Positions 26,495 to 34,629 of a stretch of 64,000 nt of DNA are shown one piece after another. The position numbers were made by a program, and so were the translations under genes. Origin of the DNA: Streptomyces cathayae (GTDB lineage: Bacteria; Actinomycetota; Actinomycetes; Streptomycetales; Streptomycetaceae); assembly GCF_029760955.1 (NCBI RefSeq), contig NZ_CP121682.1, forward strand, positions 4,278,001 to 4,342,000, written 5' to 3'. The notes below the pieces were generated by a model, which worked only from the letters and a program-made list of their open reading frames with translations, made no database searches and was not told where the DNA came from. Position 1 is the first letter of the stretch; every line of letters starts with the position of its first letter.

Positions 26495-26893
26495 CCTTCT
26501 CGACGGTGTCGACGACTGTACGGCCCACCTCGGGGGTGTTGCCGTACCTCTCGAGCAGGAAGCCGATCACCTCCTCGGGCCGGCCCGGCGCACGCCGGCC
26601 GCGCGGGCCAGATCCAGGATGCGCGGGCCGGTCTCCAGCGGGGCGAAGAGAGTCCCGTCGAAGGTGATCAGGTGGAGGCCGGTGACGCCCTCCAGGGCCG
26701 GGGCCAGGCTGTCGGGCTCGGTCAGATCGCCCTGGACGACTTCGACGTCCGCAGGGAGGGAGGCTCGTGCCGGGTCCCGGGTGAGGGCGCGTACCGCGTG
26801 ACCGCGGGCGAGCAGCTCGGCGACGACCCGACGGCCGACGGTGCCGGTGGCACCGGTGACGAGGACCTTCTGCGTCCGCTGTGCCTGTGTCAT
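26490..26893 (-). pseudogene. Truncated NmrA/SDR-type NAD(P)-binding protein
   Basis: The first 99 residues are a good Rossmann start: KVLVTGATGTVGRRVVAELL (GATGTVG dinucleotide loop), VRALTRDPARASLPADVEVV, GDLTEPDSLAPALEGVTGL and PRILDLARAAGVRR. They then break, and a second frame resumes directly with PEEVIGFLLERYGNTPEVG and TVVDTVEKVT, the usual C-terminal part of an NmrA-like protein. About 150 middle residues and the final tail (usually G-x-PARTF...W) are lost. Its 3' end abuts the ATPase gene's 3' end. An internal deletion with a frame change is the simplest reading. Confidence 0.68.
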
Positions 26894-26953
26894 GGCACGA
26901 CCGTGGGAAGTATCGCGGTCGGATTCTGTCCGCGTGGGTGCCGGAGGGGTGCG

Positions 26954-27934
26954 TCAGGTGGGCAGCGCGGTGAGCCAGTCGGTCAGGAGCCGGTTGACCT
27001 CGGCGGGGCGTTCCTGCTGGATCCAGTGGCCGCAGCCGTTGAGCAGGTGGGAGGAGACCAGGCCCGGCAGCGTGACCGGATACGCCTCGATCGCTTTGGC
27101 CAGCCAGGTGGTGGAGGCGTCGAGACCGCCGCCGATGAACAGGGACGGCTGGGTGACGGGGGCGCCGTCGAAGGCGGCGAGGTCCTCCCAGTCGCGGTCC
27201 ATGTTCCGGTAGCGGTTGAGCGCTCCGGTGAAGCCGGTGCGCTCGAACTCCCCGGCGTAGACGTCGAGATCGCTCTCGCCGAGCCAGGCGGGCCGCCGGC
27301 CGACGGGGAACCGGTCGCGCATCGTCCCGCCCTTGCTGACGAAGTGCGGGTCGGGGGCTCCGGGCGCGGGCATGGTGTCGGGGGACAGGGCCGCGTACAA
27401 GCCCGCGAGCCAGCCGCGTACGTCGGGCTCGATCTCGGCCTCGGCGCGGCCCGGCTCCTGGAAGTACGAGACGTAGAACTCCTCGTCCCCGCCCATCCGG
27501 GCGAAGACCTCGCTGGGGCGGGTGGCGCCGCGCGGGGTATAGGGAATGCTCAGCAGTCCCACCGCGCGGAAGACGTCCGGCCTGAGCAGGGCGGAGTTCG
27601 CGGCGATGGGCGCGCCCCAGTCGTGGCCGACGACCACCGCCGACTCCTCGCCCAGGGCGTGCACCACCGTGACGTTGTCCTCCACCAGGGCGAGCATCCG
27701 GTACGCGTCCGTCGCGGCGGGCTTGGAGGAGCGGCCGTAGCCGCGGACGTCGAGGGCGACCGCGCGGTACCCCGCCGCCGCGAGCACCGGCAGCTGGTGG
27801 CGCCACGAGTACCAGGATTCAGGGAAGCCGTGCACGAGCAGCACCAGCGGCCCGGTTCCCTGCTCCGCGAGGTGGATCCGGCCTCCGGGCGAGGTGATCG
27901 ACCGGTGGGTGATCCCCGCGGCGTTCTGGTCCAT
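26954..27934 (-). CDS. Epoxide hydrolase / alpha-beta hydrolase
   Basis: A 326-residue alpha/beta-hydrolase of the soluble epoxide hydrolase group. The oxyanion motif is [10 protein letters not shown] (residue 35 on), the nucleophile Asp lies in [13 protein letters not shown] (D in the HDWG elbow, as in epoxide hydrolases and haloalkane dehalogenases), and the His ends [13 protein letters not shown]. The cap has a Tyr pair region ([26 protein letters not shown]) that would open the epoxide. It converts epoxides to diols. The ATG follows GGAGGAGGA by four bases. The gene stands alone; the degenerate SDR lies downstream. Confidence 0.88.
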   Translation of the reverse strand: MDQNAAGITHRSITSPGGRIHLAEQGTGPLVLLVHGFPESWYSWRHQLPVLAAAGYRAVALDVRGYGRSSKPAATDAYRMLALVEDNVTVVHALGEESAVVVGHDWGAPIAANSALLRPDVFRAVGLLSIPYTPRGATRPSEVFARMGGDEEFYVSYFQEPGRAEAEIEPDVRGWLAGLYAALSPDTMPAPGAPDPHFVSKGGTMRDRFPVGRRPAWLGESDLDVYAGEFERTGFTGALNRYRNMDRDWEDLAAFDGAPVTQPSLFIGGGLDASTTWLAKAIEAYPVTLPGLVSSHLLNGCGHWIQQERPAEVNRLLTDWLTALPT

Positions 27935-28250
27935 GCGTCCTCCTCCAGGGCCGGTGGTCTCCTCTGGAGCCGATCACGCGAAAGAGCCGGCCGAGAGGAC
28001 GAGCCCGTTTGCCGACCCGGCGGACCCGGACCACGCCCGCTGGAACCTGCCCCCCTGTCGGTCGGGGAAACCTGGCCGCGCTTCCCCAGGGCCCACCCGC
28101 GCCCGATCGGTTCCGGAGAGGAGACGGTCGATTCGGTCGAGCCGTGACCGCACCGGTGGACGGGATCCTCACAGGAGCCCGCAGCCATCCGCGGGAGGGG
28201 CGCCCCGGGCTTGTTGGCCGGTCGTACTGATGTCTGGATACGCTCGCAAG

Positions 28251-28607
28251 ATGATGGAGAACCTTCCCCCCTGTCCGAAATGTTCCTGCGAGTACACCTA
28301 CGAGATGAATTCCCTTGTCGTGTGCCCGGAGTGCGCACACGAATGGGACCCCGAGAGCGGCGCGGAGAGCGAGGGTGCCGTCGCGGAGCGCGTCGTGAAG
28401 GACGCCGTCGGAAACGTGCTGCAGGACGGCGACACCGTGGTCGTCGTCAAGACGCTCAAGGTCAAGGGGAGCCCGACGGGTATCAAGGCCGGCACCAAGG
28501 TGCGCAACATCCGGCTGATCGACGGGGTCGACGGCCACGACATCGACTGCAAGGTCGAGGGCTTCGGGGCGATGCAGCTCAAGTCCGGTGTGGTGAAGAA
28601 GGGCTGA
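28251..28607 (+). CDS. PhnA/YjdM-type zinc-ribbon protein
   Basis: A protein of about 118 residues: a zinc ribbon [29 protein letters not shown] (two CxxC pairs, split here by the intervening strand), then the PhnA domain [38 protein letters not shown] and a final [15 protein letters not shown]. coli YjdM of this family is widely annotated alkylphosphonate-related but its function is not settled. ATG codons at 28230, 28251 and 28254 are possible; the second or third fits the family start (ENLPPCPKC). Confidence 0.87.
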   Translation: MMENLPPCPKCSCEYTYEMNSLVVCPECAHEWDPESGAESEGAVAERVVKDAVGNVLQDGDTVVVVKTLKVKGSPTGIKAGTKVRNIRLIDGVDGHDIDCKVEGFGAMQLKSGVVKKG

Positions 28608-29300
28608 CCGAAGGTGACCGCCGGAGGGCGTCGGACACTGCTGATCCCTCGCCCCCCGGCGGGCCCACCCGGCGGTCGAGGAGGCTCGCCGTGCGCGGTG
28701 CCGGGACGGGTGCCCGCGCCCACGGGCGTGACACGCCTGTCCCATGGCGTGAGCACTTCGGCCGCCACTGTCCGGATGCCGCTCGTTCGAGCGCCCGGGT
28801 GACACTTTCCCGCCGACTGCTCACGCTTTTCCGGAAGGGGTCCGTGTCCGGCCGCCCCGCGGCATCGGGACCGCCGGTCACCCCTCCCGTTCGGTCCGTT
28901 CGCGGCCGCCCGACGGGTGATTGCAGCCGGTCCGGTGTCACCGCTCGTACGGAACGGGGTGCCGTCGCCGTCGGTGTGCACCGTGCCGCCGGTCAAGCCG
29001 ATGGTGCTGTCGCCATGAGCGCCATGCTGAACGGCAAGGCGCGCTCTGTCCGCTTTTCCCATTCCGCCAGGTTTGCTCGCCATTTCACTTGACGGCCGAC
29101 TTGGCTGCCGAAAGCGCCGTCGGGGCGGGTGGGTAACCTCGTGAATCTCGCACCGTTTCTCTGTGCTCGCCATGTTTCGCCGGTGGCGTGGGAGGGCCCT
29201 TCTGCTGTTCCTCCAAGGGTAATTGAACGGCAGTTGAGTGATCGTTTTCGTGGTAGAGTTTCAATGAATTCACAGAACGCCGCGAAAAAAGGGGAATGGC
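28608..29300. other. Intergenic region with repeat copy R1
   Basis: A 693-base stretch with no supported ORF. It holds repeat R1 (28728-28858) and, toward 29215-29290, an AT-richer segment (AATTGAACGGCAGTTGAGTG, GTAGAGTTTCAATG) that probably carries the promoter of the orphan gene at 29301. Several leftward and rightward frames are open but lack a protein-like pattern. Confidence 0.5.
28728..28858 (+). repeat. Diverged direct repeat, copy R1
   Basis: About 131 bases that recur in the same orientation at 30784-30914. Shared islands include GTGACAC, GAGCACTTCGGCC versus GAACACTTCGGCC, CTACTGTCCGGATG-like, GAGCGCCC, TGCTCACG, TTTTCC and GGGGTCCGT-TCCGGCCGCCCC. By eye about three quarters of positions agree. 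The pair flanks the orphan gene at 29301 and the small membrane gene at 30048. Confidence 0.6.
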
Positions 29301-29900
29301 GTGAACACCGAGAAGGTCACGGCTCGACGTCTTACGGCCGAAGAGGTTTCGGAGTTGGGCCCCCAGGACGGAATCTTCGTCTCGGCAGAGATGGACGACC
29401 TTTCTCTCGACTGCTACGCTCCGGCTTCCCTCACGGAGCCGGGTCAGAAGTTCGAGGGGGGATCCTTCACCGCGAGGACGATATTCGGTCAGGAAATCCG
29501 TGTCCTCCCGGACAATTCCGAAGAGCCCGGGATCTGGGTCGCCGACGAAGCGGGAGAGGAAATCGAGGTTCTGCAGAATGCCGGCGTCCTCCTGAACCTC
29601 GCTCTCTTCGTTCCCAACGGGAACAGGGAGTCCCTGGAGTCGCTCTACTCCGCCGCCCGGGACGCCTTCGGTGCGGGGATCGTCCAGCGCTGGAGCGAGG
29701 AAGTCGTCGCGGTTCCGGATGTCAAGGTCGACTTGTTCGAGGAGCCGGCCCGGGGGCGGAAGAACGCGAACGGCCAGAACCGAGACCGCCGGGCCCTGGA
29801 CATCTACCCGACCCGAGTGCGCTTCATGGAGCCCAGCGACGGCTGGAAGTTCATTGTCGAACCGCACAAAGAGATCGTCGATGAAACGCCGACGATCTGA
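29301..29900 (+). CDS. Orphan hypothetical protein
   Basis: A 199-residue acidic soluble protein that I do not recognise. It opens MNTEKVTARRLTAEEVSELG, then repeats of beta-strand-like stretches (GIFVSAEMDDLSLDCYAP, FTARTIFGQEIRVLPDN, GIWVADEAGEEIEVLQNAGV) and a C-terminal TRVRFMEPSDGWKFIVEPHK. There is no signal peptide. The GTG start follows AAAAGGGGAA and a lower-GC leader. Codon use is less GC-biased than neighbours, hinting at recent acquisition. A stem-loop terminator follows (29933-29958). It lies between repeats R1 and R2. Confidence 0.65.
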   Translation: MNTEKVTARRLTAEEVSELGPQDGIFVSAEMDDLSLDCYAPASLTEPGQKFEGGSFTARTIFGQEIRVLPDNSEEPGIWVADEAGEEIEVLQNAGVLLNLALFVPNGNRESLESLYSAARDAFGAGIVQRWSEEVVAVPDVKVDLFEEPARGRKNANGQNRDRRALDIYPTRVRFMEPSDGWKFIVEPHKEIVDETPTI

Positions 29901-29932
29901 CCTGATGGCAGGTTAGCCTCGGTCTTTCGCGG

Positions 29933-29958
29933 GAGCCCGTCAGCTTGCTGGCGGGCTC
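29933..29958 (+). terminator. Terminator of the orphan gene
   Basis: Twelve-base arms GAGCCCGTCAGC / GCTGGCGGGCTC with one mismatch and a TT loop, followed by TTCTTCG. It lies 32 bases past the stop of the gene at 29301. A good factor-independent terminator. Confidence 0.75.
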
Positions 29959-30047
29959 TTCTTCGTCTGTCGGGACGTACGGACAGGCCGCCGGCCTGAT
30001 TGCCGCCTTGAGTGAGGCGGATGTCCGAAGGTGCCGCTGTACGCGCT

Positions 30048-30365
30048 TTATGCCTCTTCCAGGGCTTCTCCGAACTCGCGCAGTACTTTGCCGTGGCGGC
30101 TGCGGGCGAGTTCGTGCCCGACGCCTATGGCGAGCGCGATGGGCCACTCGATGAGTTCGAGTGCCGTGAGGATGCCGAGGCCCGCGAGGAAGGCGAGCTG
30201 GTCGATAGGCGGCAGTTCGATCCGCAGACCGTCTATGTGGACGGTCATCGTGTTGCTCGATACGACGTGCTCAGCCGCGGCGCGGGGTCCGCGGGGCTTC
30301 GTGATCGGAATCGGCGCACTGGAAGGCGCGGTGTCGAGGCCTGTCCTGCTTGCCTGCACGGTCAT
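30048..30365 (-). CDS. Small hypothetical membrane-associated protein
   Basis: A 105-residue protein. The N-terminal 40 residues are Ala/Pro/Arg-rich and perhaps variable. The second part TVHIDGLRIELPPIDQLAFLAGLGILTALELIEWPIALAIGVGHE is one amphipathic-to-hydrophobic stretch (a probable membrane helix at about 58-80), and the end ARSRHGKVLREFGEALEEA is charged. I have the impression that this shape recurs in streptomycetes but cannot name a family. An in-frame ATG at 30248 may be the real start. It converges on the orphan gene's terminator. Confidence 0.6.
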   Translation of the reverse strand: MTVQASRTGLDTAPSSAPIPITKPRGPRAAAEHVVSSNTMTVHIDGLRIELPPIDQLAFLAGLGILTALELIEWPIALAIGVGHELARSRHGKVLREFGEALEEA

Positions 30366-31015
30366 GGTGTATTCCGTTTCATCGGCCGGTGCCGGGCATC
30401 CGCTCGATGTCCTTTTTCCACGCTAGCCCCGTACGGTCCGGTGCCCCAGTCCGGTGCCCCAGTCCGGAGAGCGCGTAACCGGATACCGCGTGGCCTGGTC
30501 CAACGCTGACCTGCATGTTTCCGGACGACCCTCTGCCGTTCCCCCGAATCCCCGCTCCGTCCGACATGTCAGGGGCATGGTGTCATTCGTAGCTCAGGCG
30601 AGCTCAGCTCAAGAGGTGAGGCAGAAATCGGCGACGACGCGGAGCCAGAGCGAAACATCTGCCTGTCGCCGCGCTCGCCGCCGTGCCTGTCGCACAGCCC
30701 GACGGTCGGTCGGGCTGTGGTCTGCCCTTGGCGGACGTCTCGGTTGAGCCGGAAACAACACCGTCGGTATCTCCGTCCAGGAGGTGACACCCCGTCCGAA
30801 AACCGTGAACACTTCGGCCTCTACTGTCCGGATGTGGCTCATTTGAGCGCCCACATGACAATTGGCCGCTGATTGCTCACGTTTTCCGTGGAGGGGTCCG
30901 TCTCCGGCCGCCCCCACAGCCCGGACAGGTCCAGCCGGACGCGTGGGCCGAGGCACGTCCGTTGTCGGCGGGGGCGGTTATGGTGCGTCCGCCATCGATG
31001 GCAATCCTCCGGGGG
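30366..31015. other. Gene-poor stretch with repeat copy R2
   Basis: About 650 bases without a supported gene. It holds repeat R2 (30784-30914) and a GCC/CGC-repetitive patch near 30660-30720. Frames open on both strands have low-complexity Arg/Pro products typical of shadow ORFs. Confidence 0.5.
30784..30914 (+). repeat. Diverged direct repeat, copy R2
   Basis: Second copy of the 131-base repeat (see 28728-28858), same orientation, about 2,056 bases to the right. Its better-kept parts are the 5' GTGACACC, the central ACTGTCCGGATG and the 3' GGGGTCCGTCTCCGGCCGCC. Confidence 0.6.
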
Positions 31016-31150
31016 GTGGGAGCCAAGACAGGACTGCTGGTGTACGCCGACGGCGAGGTACCGGGTTTGCTGCGACCTCGGCGACAGGTGGTGTCGTGTG
31101 GAGGTGCCAGGGCGACGGCTGAGGATCCAGGGGCGGCTCCAGGACAGTGA
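31016..31150 (+). pseudogene. N-terminal fragment resembling DUF6928
   Basis: From GTG at 31016 the frame reads VGAKTGLLVYADGEVPGLLRPRRQ, close to the usual beginning MGAKTALLVYADGDPAxLLR of DUF6928-family proteins. It then runs into low-complexity sequence and stops next to the first copy of the gpmA-end repeat (31152). A full-length gene would have 200 or more residues. It was probably cut by an integration or deletion event at that site. The match rests on 20 residues, so it is tentative. Confidence 0.45.
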
Positions 31151-31151
31151 G

Positions 31152-31360
31152 AAGCCCCTGCTCCGGCGGGAGAACCGTCGGTAGGGGGCTTATGCGTGCG
31201 GGCTTACTTCTTCTTTCCCTGGGTCTTGCCGGGGATCTTGGCGACCTTCGTTTTCGCTGCTCAGGGGCGGTGGGCTCGTACGCCTGGTGGTCGTCGTCGG
31301 TCGTCATCGGTCACTGCCGAGCGGCCTCGGACGGCCCGGAGACGGACGGCCCAGTCGTGG
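31152..31360 (-). repeat. gpmA-end/att-like copy A
   Basis: Reading leftward: an attachment-like flank, the core TTACTTCTTCTTTCCCTGG at 31204-31222 (the same 19 bases as the end of gpmA at 43164, one mismatch), then the terminator stem AAGCCCCT...AGGGGGCTT at 31152-31191. To the right it shares about 150 bases at roughly nine in ten positions with copy C at 35496-35645. The flank ends in a TCGGACGGCCCGGAGACGG motif. Interpreted as a left-hand attachment site left by site-specific integration at the 3' end of gpmA. Confidence 0.75.
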
Positions 31361-31375
31361 ATCACATGAACGGCT

Positions 31376-31861
31376 TCAGCCGACGGACGTAGCCCGCCAC
31401 TGCGCGGTGATGCACCCCTCTTCCATGTCCCACCATTCCTTGGCCACGCCATGGTTGAGCAGCCTCCGCACCTTGGAGAGATCGGCGGTGGGCGGGACGT
31501 CCAGGGCGACCATGCGGAACCGTTCTGTGCCCTTGCCGCAGACTCCGAGTTCGTGAAACGCGTTGATCACGCTCTGCCGTGCAGCTCCAGAGCCGCCGTC
31601 GCGGAACACGATGAGGCGGATGGTGCAGTTCTCGGAACGACGAACTACCTCCCCCGCCCATCGCACGCCTTCGTCATCGGGCTCGGTGGCCACGACGTCT
31701 CCGCAGGCGATGCCTCGGACGAACCAGGGGATGTTGTCGAGCCGTGCGGTGCCATCGCCTTGGTCGACCGCCCACAGGCTCTCCACCGATGCCGGGGGCC
31801 AGTCATCTTCGATCTCAAGCCGGAAGTGCACCTTCACGTACGGGCCCTCGGGGTTCGTCAT
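31376..31861 (-). CDS. DUF4265 protein
   Basis: A 161-residue soluble protein. PYVKVHFRLEIEDDWPPASV, ESLWAVDQGDGTARLDNIPW and VRGIACGDVV give the DUF4265 pattern (a KV-x-F-x-L start, then SLWA and the D-N-I/P-F/W core). The remainder SENCTIRLIVFRD...INAFHELG, MVALDVPPTADLSKVRRLLN is consistent. Members are common in actinomycete accessory DNA; some serve as immunity-like partners, but the role here is unknown. It is the first gene inside the island, next to att-like copy A, and reads toward it. ATG at 31861 is the family start. Confidence 0.83.
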   Translation of the reverse strand: MTNPEGPYVKVHFRLEIEDDWPPASVESLWAVDQGDGTARLDNIPWFVRGIACGDVVATEPDDEGVRWAGEVVRRSENCTIRLIVFRDGGSGAARQSVINAFHELGVCGKGTERFRMVALDVPPTADLSKVRRLLNHGVAKEWWDMEEGCITAQWRATSVG

Positions 31862-32628
31862 GGTGCCCAGGATGCAGAACCCTGACGCGCCGGCCGCAGA
31901 TGGGTGACCGATGACGTCCGCTCAGGGCTGGACAGGGATTGGTCCTTGCCCCAGCCGACGACAGTCAGCCACGAGGGCGAGGAGGCCGACCGATCCCGCG
32001 TGCGTATGCCTCGCTGCGCCCCCACCGGCCTCCGCCACGCTGCCGGTGCCGTCGACCGGAGCAAGCCACGACGGTCGCCCCGCAACGACGATGCCTGAGC
32101 CATCAGCTTGGGAAGCGGGGAGCATCTGCGGCGGCCTCAGGGCCTGAGCTGGGTAAACGACCGGGACACCGTTCAGCCGGGCCTGGTTGCTTTGACCATG
32201 GTTCCCCGCTGTTCCCCGCTCGATCTGGTGCGCTTGTGGTGCGTGTGGACGCCACTGCTGAGTCAGCCCGCGTCGTTGGGTCAGTCAGCCCGATGTCGGT
32301 GGCCTCCGGTCGAGGAGCAGGTGGAAGGTGTATCCCTCGTCGCAGAACACCACGTCAAGGTTCGACTCCCGGCTGAACGGCCGTGAACGGGGCTGACCGA
32401 GACGGAAAGCGAGACGGGCGCGGCGGTCGTTGTCGGTACAGCCTCGTACTGGGCCGTACTCGGCTGTTCGGCCGACGAAGCGAGATGCCGTGCCGGGCGT
32501 CGCGAGCGTCGAAGGCCTTCGACCTGTGACCATGGAGCGTTCATTAAAAGTGATCGACGAGGAGCTCCAGGGCGCGGGGGTCGATATGGCGCCGCGTGGG
32601 GTGCTCGTGGAAACGTGCTGTAGGTGAT
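31862..32628. other. Gene-poor stretch inside the island
   Basis: About 770 bases. A leftward frame at 32285-32440 reads RPFSRESNLDVVFCDEGYTF then HLLLDRRPPTSG, which looks like the end of a real protein but has no credible beginning; it may be a decayed gene. The rest (31904-32280) has only weak shadow frames. It also contains the promoter region of the DUF4239 gene. Confidence 0.45.
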
Positions 32629-33429
32629 GTGGTGGACTGGTTGACCTCGCTGCCGGCGGTGGTGCTGGTTGTGGGCGGGCTCTTACTTGCCTTACTGGTC
32701 GCGGCCGTGGCGCGGATCGGCGTCCGGGCGCTCGTACCGGTCGAGGAACAGGACCGGGTGCCGCAGATCGCCACGCCCCTGATGCCGACACTCGGCGCCG
32801 CCTTCGCGATCTTCGCGGCCCTCTCACTGGCCAGCGAGGCCGGCTACCTGCGCGCAGCGGAGGGACTGGTGAGCGACGAGGCGGCCGCGGCCTCCCGCCT
32901 GGCATGGGCGGCGACAAGTCCGCGAGTCCAGTCGGAGCCGATCCACGCGGCGCTGCTGGACTACCTGCGGACCACGCGTGTCAGGGAGTGGAAGAGTCCG
33001 ACAGCGGCGTCCGGTGACGACCCGCCCACCGCTCGCGCGATCGCACAGCTGGAGCGGAGCGTGCGCACCGAGGCGGCCCGACCCGAGGTGGGAAGCACGA
33101 CGGGCACGGAGCTGGTGGTTTCCCTGGACGATGTCACCAATAGTCGTCGTGCCCGCATCGCGGCCGCCTCACGCGAGGTTCCCACGCTCTACGTCGTCAC
33201 GCTTGCGGTCAGCGGGCTGGCCTTGATCGTGAACTCCGGCGCACTGGTCTTCCGCAGCAGCCTGCGAACGTCACTGCTCGTCGTGGGTGTGGCGAGTGTG
33301 GTCGGGCTGAGCCTGGCGTTGCTCTTCGCACTCAGCGTGCCCTGGAGTGGACCGTTGATCGTCAGTGGGCATCCACTCGACGCCGTCATCGGGGACCTGA
33401 AGTCCGGCTTCTTCCACCGCGGGCCTTAG
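32629..33429 (+). CDS. DUF4239-type membrane protein with two TTA codons
   Basis: A 266-residue protein with four hydrophobic segments in the DUF4239/bestrophin-like layout: one near residues 8-27 (AVVLVVGGLLLALLVAAVAR), one near 50-68 (LMPTLGAAFAIFAALSLASE), then a long soluble helical domain (residues 80-180), and two close to the end (LYVVTLAVSGLALIVNSGAL and TSLLVVGVASVVGLSLALLF). The first helix uses TTA for leucine twice (32683 and 32692), rare codons read only by the bldA tRNA, so expression may be limited to late growth. GTG at 32629 or 32632 could start it. It ends just before att-like copy B. Confidence 0.78.
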   Translation: MVDWLTSLPAVVLVVGGLLLALLVAAVARIGVRALVPVEEQDRVPQIATPLMPTLGAAFAIFAALSLASEAGYLRAAEGLVSDEAAAASRLAWAATSPRVQSEPIHAALLDYLRTTRVREWKSPTAASGDDPPTARAIAQLERSVRTEAARPEVGSTTGTELVVSLDDVTNSRRARIAAASREVPTLYVVTLAVSGLALIVNSGALVFRSSLRTSLLVVGVASVVGLSLALLFALSVPWSGPLIVSGHPLDAVIGDLKSGFFHRGP

Positions 33430-33455
33430 GCGGCAGGCGCGATCAGTGCGCAGAC

Positions 33456-33655
33456 AAGCCCCCTGCCTACGGAAAACCCGCAGGCAGGGGTTCGATCAAT
33501 ACTGCTTACTTCTTCTTGCCCTGGGTCTGGCGGGCCCGTTTCTCGCCCCTGGTCAGAAAGCCGCATACCTCGCTTGACCTGCCGTCGGGCGGTCGTTGTC
33601 GGTCGTCGTTGGTTCTCTTCGGAGGGCCCGGAGAGGGCCCGGCTCAAGCCGCCAA
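33456..33655 (-). repeat. gpmA-end/att-like copy B
   Basis: Core TTACTTCTTCTTGCCCTGG at 33506-33524, identical to the end of gpmA, followed leftward by the terminator stem CCCCTGCCT...AGGCAGGGG at 33461-33490. The right-hand flank (GGTCGTTGTCGGTCGTCGTT, GGGCCCGGAGAGGGCCCGG) is related to but more diverged from copies A and C. It marks the junction between two island segments. Confidence 0.75.
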
Positions 33656-33864
33656 CGGGCCCGCCGTTCACTGCGCTGCCCTCTCGGACGGTACGGACGT
33701 GCGTGAAGCCCTGCGCGGCGTGCGCCGTCAGGTAGGGGTCTCGCACGGTGCGCGCGTGTGAACTCGTGAAGTTCGCGGCGCCGGGCAGCAGTGGAACGGT
33801 TCGGTGTCCGTCGGCGTCTCCCCTTTCCGGGGCATGGTGGCTGTGCCCTGGGGAGGGGGGCCGG

Positions 33865-34596
33865 GTGCGTACGGGCGACTTCGCCAAGTGGGCAAGGCAT
33901 TTCGAGGACGAGCGCGAGCGCAGGCGCGCCCAGGGCGACCCGGACTGGGGGCAGGGGGCGACGCTGCATCCGGCGGTGTGGGCCGGCATTCAGCGCTTCC
34001 AGGTCGGCGAGGACGGTGACGGCGCCAACCTCGTCGGCAAAGCGGAGGAGGCCGGCGACGGCGACTACGCACGGGCAGTCCGGCTCTTCGTCGCCGAGGA
34101 GCAGAACCACGCCCGTCTCCTCGCCCGGCTGCTGGCCGCGGGTGGTGTACCGACACTGACCGGCCACTGGAGCGACACGGTCTTCGTACGGCTGCGGCGT
34201 CTCCTGGGCCTGCGCATGGAACTGTTGGTGCTGATGATCGCGGAAGTGGTGGCGCTGCGTTATTACCGGGCCCTGCGCGACGGCACCGACGACTCGCTCA
34301 CCTCGGATGTGGCGGGGCGGATCCTGTCCGACGAGCAGCGCCACGTGCCGTTCCACTGCGAGCGACTGCACGCCTCCCTGGCGGAGCTGCCTCGCGCAAC
34401 GCGCCGCCCGGTGATGGCCCTGTGGCGACTTCTTCTGCTCGCGGCCTCCCTCGTCGTCGCCGCCGACCACGGTCCGGCGCTGCGACGACTCGGCATCGGA
34501 CGCCTGCGATTCGTGGCCGATGTCGCGGCCTCGTCCGGCGCGGTCGTCTCCGCGGTGCTGGCGCCCCACCCGGATGCATGGACGAGCGCGGGCTGA
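33865..34596 (+). CDS. Ferritin-like diiron protein
   Basis: A 243-residue helical protein with two ExxH-type iron-ligand motifs: AEEQNHARLLARLL near residue 75 and SDEQRHVPFHCERLH near 157, plus EEAGDGDYARAVRLF and MIAEVVALRYYRALRDG supplying further carboxylates. This is the four-helix ferritin/rubrerythrin-like pattern, which holds a diiron centre. The C-terminal third is more hydrophobic (VMALWRLLLLAASLVVAADH), perhaps membrane-associated. The GTG at 33865 follows GGGGAGGGGGG; the frame upstream to 33748 covers att-like copy B and was excluded. It is the only clear gene on the plus strand in this island segment. Confidence 0.7.
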   Translation: MRTGDFAKWARHFEDERERRRAQGDPDWGQGATLHPAVWAGIQRFQVGEDGDGANLVGKAEEAGDGDYARAVRLFVAEEQNHARLLARLLAAGGVPTLTGHWSDTVFVRLRRLLGLRMELLVLMIAEVVALRYYRALRDGTDDSLTSDVAGRILSDEQRHVPFHCERLHASLAELPRATRRPVMALWRLLLLAASLVVAADHGPALRRLGIGRLRFVADVAASSGAVVSAVLAPHPDAWTSAG

Positions 34597-34629
34597 CAAC
34601 AGACAGCCCACCGCCTCCCGCTCACCTCT

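Noticed and set aside
26058..27806. 582-residue leftward ORF
   Set aside because: It crosses the ATPase gene antisense, the SDR remnant and the epoxide hydrolase in a wrong frame; only the short stretch used for the SDR pseudogene is meaningful.
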